From: an uncultured Erysipelotrichaceae bacterium
GTDB lineage: Bacteria > Bacillota_I > Bacilli_A > RFN20 > CAG-826
Length of the DNA stretch: 7,940 nt
Assembly: GCA_902799855.1 (NCBI GenBank)
Contig: CADCCA010000047.1
Span: forward strand, 1 to 7,940
Direction of reading: 5' to 3'
In this document: positions 1 through 6,525 of the stretch, one piece after another
Layout: each line of letters opens with the position of its first letter
How positions within the stretch are numbered: position 1 is the stretch's first letter
Notes under the pieces: model-generated
Databases searched by the model: none
Told to the model about the DNA's origin: nothing
Seen by the model: only the letters and a program-made list of their open reading frames with translations
Program-made: the position numbers and the translations under genes

Positions 1-1298
1 CCATCATAAGAGAAGTCGATATTATCGATAACAATATCGCCTTTAAGTTCAGAATAGGTAACTGTGCCATCTGCTTTATGTGGATGTTTCCAAGCGTAGT
101 ATCTAGTTCTTTCTTTTGTTTCTTCGAAAGTACCATCTTCGTGATATTTGATATTCACCAAAGTGACATAGCCTTCATCTGTTTCGCTTTCTTCATCTAA
201 TAAATCAAAACAACGGGAAGCGCCAGCTGTACCCATCACAACGAATGTGATTTGTTGTGAGAAGTTACCAATGTTATTTGTGAACATTCTGCAAAGCATT
301 AAGAATGGAACGAGTAATTGTCCATAGAATAAAGCAGGAGTGATCTTGGTAAAACCAGTTAGGGATAAGTTATATGTTCCAGGAGTGATATAAAGGATAC
401 AACCTAAAATCGCGATGAAGACATACATGAAGTTACCAATATTACCATTGATTGGCATCATGATGTTTCCAGCGATATTAGCCTTAGTGGAGTTCTTATA
501 TAATTCATCGTTAGCCACTTCAAAGTCTTTAAAGCTATCTTCCTCGTGGGTGAACACCTTAATAACTTTCAAGCCGGTAATGCTTTCTTCGATTGAACCC
601 TCAACTTTACCCACACTGATTTGTTGTGCGACGAAGAAACGTGAGGCACGTCCACCGACAATCTTGGTGTTCATAATCATTGCAATGGTGCCACCAATCA
701 CGACTAATGACATCCAAATTGAAAGGAAGAACATGATTAATAAGCAACCAATAACAGTCACACCAGTAGCAATGATATTTGGTAATGATTGAGATACCAA
801 TTGTCTAATAGTGTCGATGTCGTTAGTGTACAAGGACATAATTGCACCATTTTGATGTGTATCAAAATATTTGATTGGTAGTTTTTGCATGTGAGAGAAC
901 ATCTTGGTACGGAACAAATCGAGATATTTTTGTGTCACGATTGCCATTGTTCTGGTCCATGTCCATGAACAAATCACACCAATGCCATAAATAATACCTA
1001 AGGCGATAATCAATACTGTGAAGTTTGTTTCAAAGTTAACGATATTCAAAAGCGATACTTCAAATGAGCCTGTGAAGATGTTAACAACGGTATTGCCACC
1101 TGCTTTGACGGCATCAGTAACCACTTGCGTTACCAAGCTAGCGAAAATGCTACCGTTTAAGTTAACGAAAATCGAAAGGAATAAAGTAATTAAAGAAATA
1201 ATAATTTCAAACTTATAGTGTTTCCAAAGGGACTTCACTAAGCGTTTAACAGTGCCTTTTTTAGGTCTAGCATATGAATTAATACGTGGGCCTGGCAT
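1..1298 (-). CDS. ABC exporter half-transporter, canonical-partner subunit (partial, C-terminal ATPase domain missing)
   Basis: Codons 1-432 are visible, from ATG at 1298 to the window edge, with no stop. A short basic N-terminus is followed by several hydrophobic helices, and a coupling-type segment (YFDTHQNGAIMSLYTNDIDT) is typical of type IV ABC exporter membrane domains. The ATPase domain is only beginning: KGDIVIDNIDFSYD ends at A-loop Tyr 431, so Walker A and later motifs lie outside. Between membrane domain and ATPase domain there is an insert of about 45 residues (about 373-417) rich in charged and aromatic residues (YVTLVNI, YYAWKHPHKADGTVTY). The start is set by AAAGGAGGT eight bases upstream, inside the last codons of the preceding ABC gene, so the two are surely co-expressed. 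It should form the heterodimer with that neighbour and carry the hydrolysis-competent Walker B; this is an inference from the partner. Substrate unknown; drug or lipid-like compounds are usual for the family. Confidence 0.93.
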   Translation of the reverse strand, partial: MPGPRINSYARPKKGTVKRLVKSLWKHYKFEIIISLITLFLSIFVNLNGSIFASLVTQVVTDAVKAGGNTVVNIFTGSFEVSLLNIVNFETNFTVLIIALGIIYGIGVICSWTWTRTMAIVTQKYLDLFRTKMFSHMQKLPIKYFDTHQNGAIMSLYTNDIDTIRQLVSQSLPNIIATGVTVIGCLLIMFFLSIWMSLVVIGGTIAMIMNTKIVGGRASRFFVAQQISVGKVEGSIEESITGLKVIKVFTHEEDSFKDFEVANDELYKNSTKANIAGNIMMPINGNIGNFMYVFIAILGCILYITPGTYNLSLTGFTKITPALFYGQLLVPFLMLCRMFTNNIGNFSQQITFVVMGTAGASRCFDLLDEESETDEGYVTLVNIKYHEDGTFEETKERTRYYAWKHPHKADGTVTYSELKGDIVIDNIDFSYD

Positions 1299-1299
1299 A

Positions 1300-3084
1300 T
1301 TAATTACCTCCTTTCTGTGTTTGAGATTGATAAACTTCTTTATAGATTTCATTGCTCTTTAAAAGTTCTTGGTGAGTGCCAATACCGTTAATTTCACCAT
1401 TATCTAAAACGATGATTTGGTCAGCTTCTTCAATAGAACTAATTCTTTGAGCAATGACAATTTTAGTCATATGTGGTAAGTCTTCTTTTAAGGCTCTTCT
1501 AATCAATTTATCGGTTTTTGTGTCAACGGCAGAAGTGGAGTCATCTAAGATTAAAATCTTAGGCTGCTTTAAAATCGCTCTAGCGATGCAGAGTCTTTGC
1601 TTTTGACCACCAGAGAAATTCGCGCCACCTTGTTCGACAACGTGATCTAAACCTTCCGCATAATGATTAAGAACATCTGGGATTTGTGCTATTTCAATAG
1701 CCTTGATAATTTCTTCATCAGTTGCTTCTTTATTTCCCCATTTCATATTGGAACGGATTGTGCCACTGAATAAGAAGTTCTTCTGTAAGACCATTGCGAC
1801 TGAATCTCTTAATGTTTTTAAATCATATTCTTTAACATCGTGACCACTGACAATCACATGACCATCAGTTGTGTCATATAATCTAGAAATCAAGTTCACT
1901 AATGTGGATTTACCTGAACCAGTGGAACCGATAATGCCAATGAATTGACCTGATTCAATTTTGAAATCAAGGTTACTAACTGCATAACGTTCCGCTTCTT
2001 TTTTGTATTTGAAGGAGACGTGGTCAAAGATAACTGAACCAACTTCCATCTCGGTACTTGCGTTTTCAGGATTCTTAATTGATGGTTCCTCATTGAGAAC
2101 CTCACTAATACGTCTAATGGATTCAAATGACATAACAAGCATTGTCACAATCATGGAAATCATCATGATGGACATTAAGATTTGAATACCATATGTGAGT
2201 AATGCTGACATTTGAGAAATACTCAAAACACCATTAACTGGTACAGTTTCGCCCTTCGCGTTAGTGCCTAATTCAGAAGTGCTGAAAATGAGATAACCCG
2301 CTAAGAACATGGTAATCATGTAGACAACATGGATTGATGTATTCATTAAAGGAGTCATTAAAGCAACAATCTTTTCGGCCTTAATAAAATCTTTAGATAA
2401 GCTATTTGAAGCAGTGGAGAATTTCTTATCTTCGAAGTCTTCTCTTACAAATGTCTTAACAACGCGCATGCCTGCGACGTTCTCTTGTACTGATTCATTC
2501 AAAGCGTCATAACGCTTAAAAACTCTTCTAAAGATGCCCATAGCGAATCTCGCTAAAACAAAGAAGATGATACCAATCACCGGGATAGCGGCGACGAAAA
2601 TCCACGCCATATTGCCACCAGTAATAAACGCCATAACAGCAGAGAAGATGAGCATTAAAGGTGCTCTAACGACAATTCTAATCGCCATTGCAAATGAGTT
2701 TTGTGCGTTCGTGACGTCTGTGGTCATTCTTGTCACTAGACTAGATGAATGGAAATGATCGATATTTTCGAAAGAGAAACTTTCCACTTTCTTATATAAA
2801 TCTGCCCTTAAGTTTTTAGCGAAACCAGAAGCAGCGTAAGAAGCATATCTACCACCTAAAATGCCACAGGTAATAGAAAAGATAGCCATACCAATAATAA
2901 TGATGAAATAAGGAATAAGGCCGTTAATGTTATCGGCTAATCCAATTTCATCAACTAATTTAGACATGACAAATGGTAAAGCACATTCAACTGCGGCTTC
3001 ACCAATCATAAATAAAGGAGTGATAATTGCGAAGATTTTGAATTCTCTAACGCTCTTTAAGACTTTTAATATTGACTTAAACAT
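1300..3084 (-). CDS. ABC exporter half-transporter with degenerate ATPase site (BmrC/TM287-like)
   Basis: A 594-residue membrane-ATPase fusion. The N-terminal membrane domain spans roughly residues 15-325 and the ATPase domain starts near 350. Visible motifs are Walker A GSTGSGKST (386-394), Q-loop Gln 434, signature FSGGQ (490-494), Walker B ILILDD (510-515) and D-loop SAVD (518-521). Two catalytic positions are non-canonical: the Glu after Walker B is Asp 515, and the switch His is Gln 546 (IAQRIS). This pair of changes is the hallmark of the degenerate subunit in heterodimeric exporters such as TM287/288 and BmrC/BmrD. The frame is open up to an ATG at 3147, but I chose ATG 3084: it has AAAGGAG six bases upstream, and 3147 lies upstream of the likely promoter. 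The gene is first in a two-gene operon and ends one base before its partner. It acts in the cytoplasmic membrane as an ATP-driven exporter. Substrate not determinable. Confidence 0.95.
   Translation of the reverse strand: MFKSILKVLKSVREFKIFAIITPLFMIGEAAVECALPFVMSKLVDEIGLADNINGLIPYFIIIIGMAIFSITCGILGGRYASYAASGFAKNLRADLYKKVESFSFENIDHFHSSSLVTRMTTDVTNAQNSFAMAIRIVVRAPLMLIFSAVMAFITGGNMAWIFVAAIPVIGIIFFVLARFAMGIFRRVFKRYDALNESVQENVAGMRVVKTFVREDFEDKKFSTASNSLSKDFIKAEKIVALMTPLMNTSIHVVYMITMFLAGYLIFSTSELGTNAKGETVPVNGVLSISQMSALLTYGIQILMSIMMISMIVTMLVMSFESIRRISEVLNEEPSIKNPENASTEMEVGSVIFDHVSFKYKKEAERYAVSNLDFKIESGQFIGIIGSTGSGKSTLVNLISRLYDTTDGHVIVSGHDVKEYDLKTLRDSVAMVLQKNFLFSGTIRSNMKWGNKEATDEEIIKAIEIAQIPDVLNHYAEGLDHVVEQGGANFSGGQKQRLCIARAILKQPKILILDDSTSAVDTKTDKLIRRALKEDLPHMTKIVIAQRISSIEEADQIIVLDNGEINGIGTHQELLKSNEIYKEVYQSQTQKGGN
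1306..1314 (-). promoter_or_regulatory. Shine-Dalgarno site inside the upstream ABC gene's last codons
   Basis: The minus strand reads AAAGGAGGT, eight bases before the ATG at 1298. The same bases encode the Lys-Gly-Gly end of the upstream ABC subunit, whose TAA is followed by a single T and then ATG. This arrangement predicts translational coupling and roughly equal production of the two halves of the heterodimer. Confidence 0.85.
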
Positions 3085-3090
3085 TGATCT

Positions 3091-3097
3091 CTCCTTT
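3091..3097 (-). promoter_or_regulatory. Shine-Dalgarno site fixing the start of the first ABC gene
   Basis: The minus strand reads AAAGGAG with a six-base gap to the ATG at 3084. This favours that start over the ATG at 3147, which would add 21 residues that the family does not need and lies upstream of the predicted promoter. Confidence 0.85.
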
Positions 3098-3114
3098 CGC
3101 TTTAGACTTTCAAA

Positions 3115-3143
3115 ATTGTAAAGTTCAGTAATGAACTTGTCAA
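3115..3143 (-). promoter_or_regulatory. Near-consensus sigma-70-type promoter of the ABC operon
   Basis: On the minus strand a perfect -35 TTGACA (3143-3138) is followed after exactly 17 bases by a -10 TACAAT (3120-3115; five of six consensus bases). Transcription should start near 3108, giving a leader of about 25 bases with the Shine-Dalgarno site. Such a short leader leaves no room for an attenuator, so control would have to act at initiation. The spacer carries a palindrome, listed separately. Confidence 0.75.
3121..3138. promoter_or_regulatory. 18-bp palindrome in the promoter spacer, candidate operator
   Basis: AAGTTCAGTAATGAACTT consists of 7-bp arms (3121-3127 and 3132-3138) around GTAA. 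It fills the gap between the -35 and -10 elements of the ABC promoter, overlapping the -35 by one base. A dimeric repressor bound here would block RNA polymerase, as MarR-, TetR- or PadR-type regulators do for many drug exporters. No regulator gene is in the window, so the family is a guess. Confidence 0.5.
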
Positions 3144-3165
3144 TCAAAATGCGATAATGACAAGT
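3135..3165. repeat. 8-bp inverted repeat between the divergent ABC and glf units
   Basis: ACTTGTCA (3135-3142) and TGACAAGT (3158-3165) are perfect inverted copies separated by 15 bases. The left arm overlaps the -35 of the ABC promoter. It may be a second regulator site or part of a looped operator, but an 8-bp repeat in AT-rich intergenic DNA could be chance. Confidence 0.3.
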
Positions 3166-3193
3166 AAAGTTTCCGAAAAGAGGCTAAAGGGTA

Positions 3194-3199
3194 TATAAT
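3194..3199 (+). promoter_or_regulatory. Possible -10 element (TATAAT) immediately before glf
   Basis: A perfect TATAAT ends three bases before ATG 3203 and nine bases before the in-frame ATG 3209. The best -35 at 17 bases is weak (TTCCGA, 3171-3176). If used, the transcript would begin at or very near the start codon, so glf mRNA would be leaderless. The alternative is a longer transcript using AAAGGG (3186-3191) as a distant ribosome site. In AT-rich DNA the hexamer may be coincidental. Confidence 0.4.
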
Positions 3200-3202
3200 T
3201 AT

Positions 3203-4318
3203 ATGGCTATGAAAAGTAATTATGATTATCTAATTGTCGGCACTGGCTTATATGGGGCTACTGTCGCTCATGAACTAAATAAACGCGGCTATAAAGTCTT
3301 AGTGGTGGAAAAGAGAAATAATGTCGCAGGCAACATCTACACCGAAGAAATCGAAGGCATTCAAGTTCATAAATATGGACCACATATTTTCCATACCTCT
3401 AACAAAATGGTTTGGGATTATGTCAACCAATTTGCGAAGTTCAATAACTATATCAATATGCCAATCGCCTACTATAAAGGCAAATACTACAACATGCCTT
3501 TTAATATGAATACATTCCATCAAGTTTTTGGTGTTGAAACTCCAGAAGAAGCGAAGGCGTGTATTGAAAAAGAGATCAAAGAGGCTAATATCAAAGAACC
3601 AAAAAACCTTGAAGAAAAAGCCATCTCAATGGTGGGTAAAACAATTTATGAAATGCTTGTTAAAGGCTATACCCAAAAGCAATGGGGTAGACCATGTAAC
3701 GAACTCCCGCCTTTTATCATTTCTCGTTTACCAGTGAGATATGAATATAACAACAATTATTTCAATGATACATATCAGGGCATCCCAATCGGTGGTTTCA
3801 CCCAAATTGTGGAGCACATGCTTGAAGGTATTGAAGTTAGATTAAATACTGACTACTTAGAGCATCGTGAAGAACTCGATGCTTTAGCAGATCAAATTAT
3901 TTACACTGGTGAAATTGACCGCTTCTTCAATTATTGTTATGGCGCATTAGAATGGCGTTCACTGAGGTTCGAGGAAGAAATCTTGGATCAACCAGATTAT
4001 CAAGGAACAGCGGTAGTTAATTACACCGAATATGAAGTTCCTTATACCAGAGTTGCAGAACATCAATACTTTGAACCAGGTCAAAAGCATCAAAAAACTG
4101 TCATCACTAAAGAATATTCCAAAACTTGGTCGGTTGGAGATGAAGCATATTATCCAATTAACGACACTAAAAACAGTGAATTATACTTAAAGTATAAAGA
4201 ACTTGCTGAAAAGAATCCAAAAATCCATTTCGGTGGACGCTTAGGAACCTACTCTTACTACAACATGGATGTCGTAGTAGAGAAGGCTCTCCAATTAGTA
4301 GAGCAACTAATTAAATAA
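3203..4318 (+). CDS. glf: UDP-galactopyranose mutase
   Basis: This 371-residue flavoenzyme interconverts UDP-galactopyranose and UDP-galactofuranose, the donor for galactofuranose in surface glycans; it acts in the cytoplasm. The N-terminal FAD-binding fold reads YLIVGTGLYG (GTGLYG at 13-18) with VVEKRNNVAGN after it. Family signatures follow in the usual order: KYGPHIFHT (58-65), GYTQKQWGRP with Trp 161, SRLPVRY (174-180), PYTRVAEH with Arg 283, and the C-terminal GGRLGTYSYYNMD with Arg 346, which belongs to the flavin/UDP-sugar site. Length is normal for bacterial Glf (about 365-390). The start at 3203 or 3209 is uncertain by two residues because no well-spaced Shine-Dalgarno site is present. 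The gene diverges from the ABC operon, and a glycosyltransferase follows 57 bases downstream, a common pairing in polysaccharide loci. Confidence 0.96.
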   Translation: MAMKSNYDYLIVGTGLYGATVAHELNKRGYKVLVVEKRNNVAGNIYTEEIEGIQVHKYGPHIFHTSNKMVWDYVNQFAKFNNYINMPIAYYKGKYYNMPFNMNTFHQVFGVETPEEAKACIEKEIKEANIKEPKNLEEKAISMVGKTIYEMLVKGYTQKQWGRPCNELPPFIISRLPVRYEYNNNYFNDTYQGIPIGGFTQIVEHMLEGIEVRLNTDYLEHREELDALADQIIYTGEIDRFFNYCYGALEWRSLRFEEEILDQPDYQGTAVVNYTEYEVPYTRVAEHQYFEPGQKHQKTVITKEYSKTWSVGDEAYYPINDTKNSELYLKYKELAEKNPKIHFGGRLGTYSYYNMDVVVEKALQLVEQLIK

Positions 4319-4323
4319 TTAAC

Positions 4324-4351
4324 TTGTTAAAATTTTTTTGCTCTTTATAAT
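4324..4351 (+). promoter_or_regulatory. Possible promoter of the glycosyltransferase gene
   Basis: TTGTTA (4324-4329; four of six -35 bases) and TATAAT (4346-4351; perfect -10) are 16 bases apart in the short glf-glycosyltransferase gap. The predicted start near 4358 leaves a leader of about 18 bases. A T7 run (4333-4339) sits in the spacer after a poor 5-bp A/T hairpin, which I do not regard as a convincing terminator, so read-through from glf is also likely. Confidence 0.5.
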
Positions 4352-4375
4352 GTTTATCGGTCGAGATTTAAAACT

Positions 4376-5410
4376 ATGAAATACATTACATTTACAATTC
4401 CTTGCTACAATTCACAAGATTACATGAGACATATCATCGATAACCTTGTTGCGGTCGGTGAAGATATCGAAGTGATTATTGTTAACGATGGTTCTAAAGA
4501 TGACACCGGCAAAATTGCCGATGAGTATGAAAAGAAATATCCAACCATCGTCAAAGCTATTCAAAAAGAAAATGGTGGACATGGTTCCGGTGTTATGGCG
4601 GGTATCCATAACGCTACCGGTATGTTTTTCAAAGTCGTCGATAGTGATGACTGGGTTGAAACAAAAGATGTTATCAACATGCTTGATTTGATCAAAAAGC
4701 ATATTGAAGAAAAACAAGATGTTGATTTATACATCACAAACTACGTTTACGAACACGCTGCCGATAATACACAATTTGAAATGCATTATCGCAAGTGCTT
4801 ACCAGCGGAAAAAATCATCACTTGGGAAGAGATGAGCCGCGTTAAATTATCAACAATCTTCTTAATGCACTCTTTGATGTATCGCTTAGACAAACTCAAA
4901 GAATCAAAGATGGAATTACCAAGCCATACATTCTATGTTGATGATATCTATGCTTATGTTCCACTCCCATATATGAAGAAGATTTATTACCATGATTTAG
5001 ATTTATATCATTATTTCATTGGTAGAAGTGATCAATCCATCAACTATGGCACGATGTGTAAGAGATATGAACAACAAATGCGTGTCTTCAAAATTATGTT
5101 TGAAGCCTATAGTTATGATGAAATCAATAAACAACCAAAAGAATTAAAGAGATATATGTGGAAATGGTTAATGACCATCTGCGCTATTACCTTTATGACT
5201 ATTGTTGGTACTAAAGAAGATAAAGAAACACGTTGGAAAGTTTATAAAGATTATTTCGCTGAACTAAAGAAGAAAGATAGAAAATCATATAACAAGATTC
5301 GCCATCGTTCTCTCGCGGCTAATGCCTTCAACTTACCTGGCTATAACTTAAAGTCATTTGCCTCTAGAAAAGTGTACGGCTTCTATCAAAGAAAGTTAAA
5401 ACTTGGTTAA
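4376..5410 (+). CDS. Family 2 (GT-A) glycosyltransferase, candidate galactofuranosyltransferase
   Basis: A 344-residue protein whose first 110 residues form a GT-A nucleotide-sugar domain: ITFTIPCYNSQDYM at 4-17, VNDGS at 36-40, ENGGHGSGVMAGIHNATG at 65-82, and the metal-binding DSDDW at 89-93. An acidic VDD at 188-190 is at the usual place of the catalytic base, followed by YHYFIGRSDQSIN (211-223). A hydrophobic stretch at about 264-278 and a Lys/Arg-rich C-terminus suggest membrane association. There is no signal peptide. The acceptor and donor cannot be read from sequence. The neighbouring glf makes UDP-galactofuranose, so galactofuranose transfer is a reasonable inference, not a demonstrated function. 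The ATG at 4376 fits the domain start exactly but lacks a clear Shine-Dalgarno site. An intrinsic terminator follows directly. Confidence 0.9.
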   Translation: MKYITFTIPCYNSQDYMRHIIDNLVAVGEDIEVIIVNDGSKDDTGKIADEYEKKYPTIVKAIQKENGGHGSGVMAGIHNATGMFFKVVDSDDWVETKDVINMLDLIKKHIEEKQDVDLYITNYVYEHAADNTQFEMHYRKCLPAEKIITWEEMSRVKLSTIFLMHSLMYRLDKLKESKMELPSHTFYVDDIYAYVPLPYMKKIYYHDLDLYHYFIGRSDQSINYGTMCKRYEQQMRVFKIMFEAYSYDEINKQPKELKRYMWKWLMTICAITFMTIVGTKEDKETRWKVYKDYFAELKKKDRKSYNKIRHRSLAANAFNLPGYNLKSFASRKVYGFYQRKLKLG

Positions 5411-5414
5411 TAAC

Positions 5415-5437
5415 GAGCTCTCGGCTGAGAGCTTTTT
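5415..5437 (+). terminator. Intrinsic terminator after the glycosyltransferase gene
   Basis: The stem AGCTCTC (5416-5422) pairs with GAGAGCT (5427-5433) around a GGCT loop and runs into T5 (5433-5437). It begins six bases after the glycosyltransferase stop and separates the glf-glycosyltransferase unit from the lactate dehydrogenase gene. Confidence 0.88.
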
Positions 5438-5452
5438 ATTTGCTTGATTAGA

Positions 5453-5464
5453 TATCTTAAGATA
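5453..5464. promoter_or_regulatory. 12-bp perfect palindrome upstream of the lactate dehydrogenase gene
   Basis: TATCTTAAGATA is self-complementary and sits 26 bases before the ATG at 5491, where the promoter should be. TAAGAT hexamers at 5458 and 5463 are mediocre -10 candidates, with TTGCTT (5440-5445) as a weak -35 for the second. It could be an operator. It does not resemble the TTGTGAA-type half-site of Rex, the redox regulator known for many ldh genes. The evidence is weak. Confidence 0.3.
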
Positions 5465-5476
5465 AGATGGAATACG

Positions 5477-5482
5477 AGAAGG
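5477..5482 (+). promoter_or_regulatory. Shine-Dalgarno site fixing the lactate dehydrogenase start
   Basis: AGAAGG lies eight bases before the ATG at 5491. It supports this start rather than the in-frame ATG at 5467, which has no ribosome site and would add eight residues not expected ahead of the MRIAFFDTKEYD start. Confidence 0.75.
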
Positions 5483-5490
5483 TAAAGATT

Positions 5491-6525
5491 ATGAGAATTG
5501 CGTTTTTTGACACCAAGGAATATGACATCGAGTCATTTGATAATTTAGTAAAAGAAAAAAATATTGAAGTTAAATACTTCGAATCCAAATTAAATAACGA
5601 TACAGTCAGTTTAACCAAGGGCTTTGATGGAGTATGCGTTTTCGTTAACGACATCATTAATAAAGAAGTTGTTGATCAACTTTATGAGAATGGAGTTAAA
5701 GCCATTTTCCTTAGATGCGCAGGTTTTAACAATGTCGACTTAAAAGCGGCTTTTGGTAAAATCCACGTCTACCGTGTACCTGCTTACTCTCCTTATGCGG
5801 TCGCAGAACACGCGATGGCCTTGTACTTAGCGAGTAACCGCCGCATCCATAAAGCTTATAACAGAGTAAGAGAATATAACTTCTCATTATCTGGATTAAC
5901 CGGTAATGATTTACACGGCAAAACCGTCGGTGTTATCGGCACTGGTAAAATCGGTAGAATCTTCATTAATATTTGTAAAGGTTTTGGCATGAATGTCATC
6001 GCCTACGATTTATTCCCAATTAAAGATAGTGATATTAACTATGTTTCATTAGAAACACTATTTAAAGAATCTGATGTCATTTCTTTACACTGCCCATTAA
6101 CAGATGAAACGCTTCATATCATCAATAAAGAATCAATTGATTTAATGAAAAAAGGCGTTGCTATTATCAATACCTCTAGAGGTGGATTAATTAACTCTAA
6201 CGATTTGCTCCAAGGTATCAAGGATAGAAAAATCGGTACAGTTTGTTTAGACGTTTATGAAGAAGAAGGTAGTCTCTTCTTTGAAAATAAATCTGGTCAC
6301 ATTATGGATGACTCGACTTTATTGCAATTAATCGCGATGCCTAACGTACTAATTACTTCGCACCAAGCTTTCTTAACTAAAGAAGCATTAAATAACATCG
6401 CTATGACAACAGTGGACAACATTATTAAATTCTTTAACGATGAATTAAACGTCGCTGATGAAGTTTGCTATCGCTGTGGTAATGAAGCGAATTGTGCTAA
6501 AAAAAGAAACACAAAGTGTTTCTAA
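5491..6525 (+). CDS. ldhA: D-lactate dehydrogenase (D-isomer-specific 2-hydroxyacid dehydrogenase) with Cys-rich tail
   Basis: A 344-residue cytoplasmic enzyme predicted to reduce pyruvate to D-lactate with NADH, regenerating NAD+ in fermentation. MRIAFFDTKEYD is typical of the LdhA branch. The NAD-binding domain shows VGVIGTGKIG (147-155) and Asp 173 (AYD), which favours NAD over NADP. Catalytic residues align with the family: Arg 230 in NTSRGG, Glu 259 in LDVYEEEG and His 291 in SHQAFLT. LFFE and the HQAFLTKEAL block point to the LdhA subgroup, although a related 2-hydroxyacid specificity cannot be excluded. The C-terminus continues past the usual end as a short tail with four cysteines (326, 329, 335, 343; spacing Cx2C, Cx5C, Cx7C) and many Lys/Arg/Asn residues. 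The last codons also form the stem of a terminator serving the opposite strand. Its stop directly adjoins the galK stop. Confidence 0.9.
   Translation: MRIAFFDTKEYDIESFDNLVKEKNIEVKYFESKLNNDTVSLTKGFDGVCVFVNDIINKEVVDQLYENGVKAIFLRCAGFNNVDLKAAFGKIHVYRVPAYSPYAVAEHAMALYLASNRRIHKAYNRVREYNFSLSGLTGNDLHGKTVGVIGTGKIGRIFINICKGFGMNVIAYDLFPIKDSDINYVSLETLFKESDVISLHCPLTDETLHIINKESIDLMKKGVAIINTSRGGLINSNDLLQGIKDRKIGTVCLDVYEEEGSLFFENKSGHIMDDSTLLQLIAMPNVLITSHQAFLTKEALNNIAMTTVDNIIKFFNDELNVADEVCYRCGNEANCAKKRNTKCF
6499..6523 (-). terminator. Intrinsic terminator for the galK unit, inside the 3' end of the lactate dehydrogenase gene
   Basis: The 8-bp stem AGAAACAC (6505-6512) / GTGTTTCT (6516-6523) with a three-base loop is followed on the minus strand by six T (6504-6499). 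This is good geometry for stopping minus-strand transcription just after the galK stop. On the plus strand the sequence after the stem is AATTATATTTC, so it would be a weak terminator for ldhA. The hairpin lies wholly over the final codons of the lactate dehydrogenase gene. Confidence 0.8.

Noticed and set aside
415..1218. Plus-strand open frames of 125 and 66 codons at 415-792 and 1018-1218
   Set aside because: They are antisense to the continuous ABC frame, show no family features, and come with no ribosome sites.
3085..3147. Extension of the first ABC gene to an ATG at 3147
   Set aside because: A good ribosome site sits before ATG 3084, and the 3147 start would lie upstream of the best promoter.
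4319..4340. Terminator between glf and the glycosyltransferase gene
   Set aside because: The stem is only five A/T-rich pairs with a two-base loop (TTAAC-TT-GTTAA). The T7 run alone is not enough.
5453..5464. Rex redox-repressor site before the lactate dehydrogenase gene
   Set aside because: The palindrome TATCTTAAGATA lacks the TTGTGAA/TTGTTAA half-sites known for Rex; it is kept only as an unassigned palindrome.
5467..5490. Lactate dehydrogenase start at 5467
   Set aside because: AGAAGG is correctly spaced for ATG 5491, and MRIAFFDTKEYD is the usual family N-terminus.
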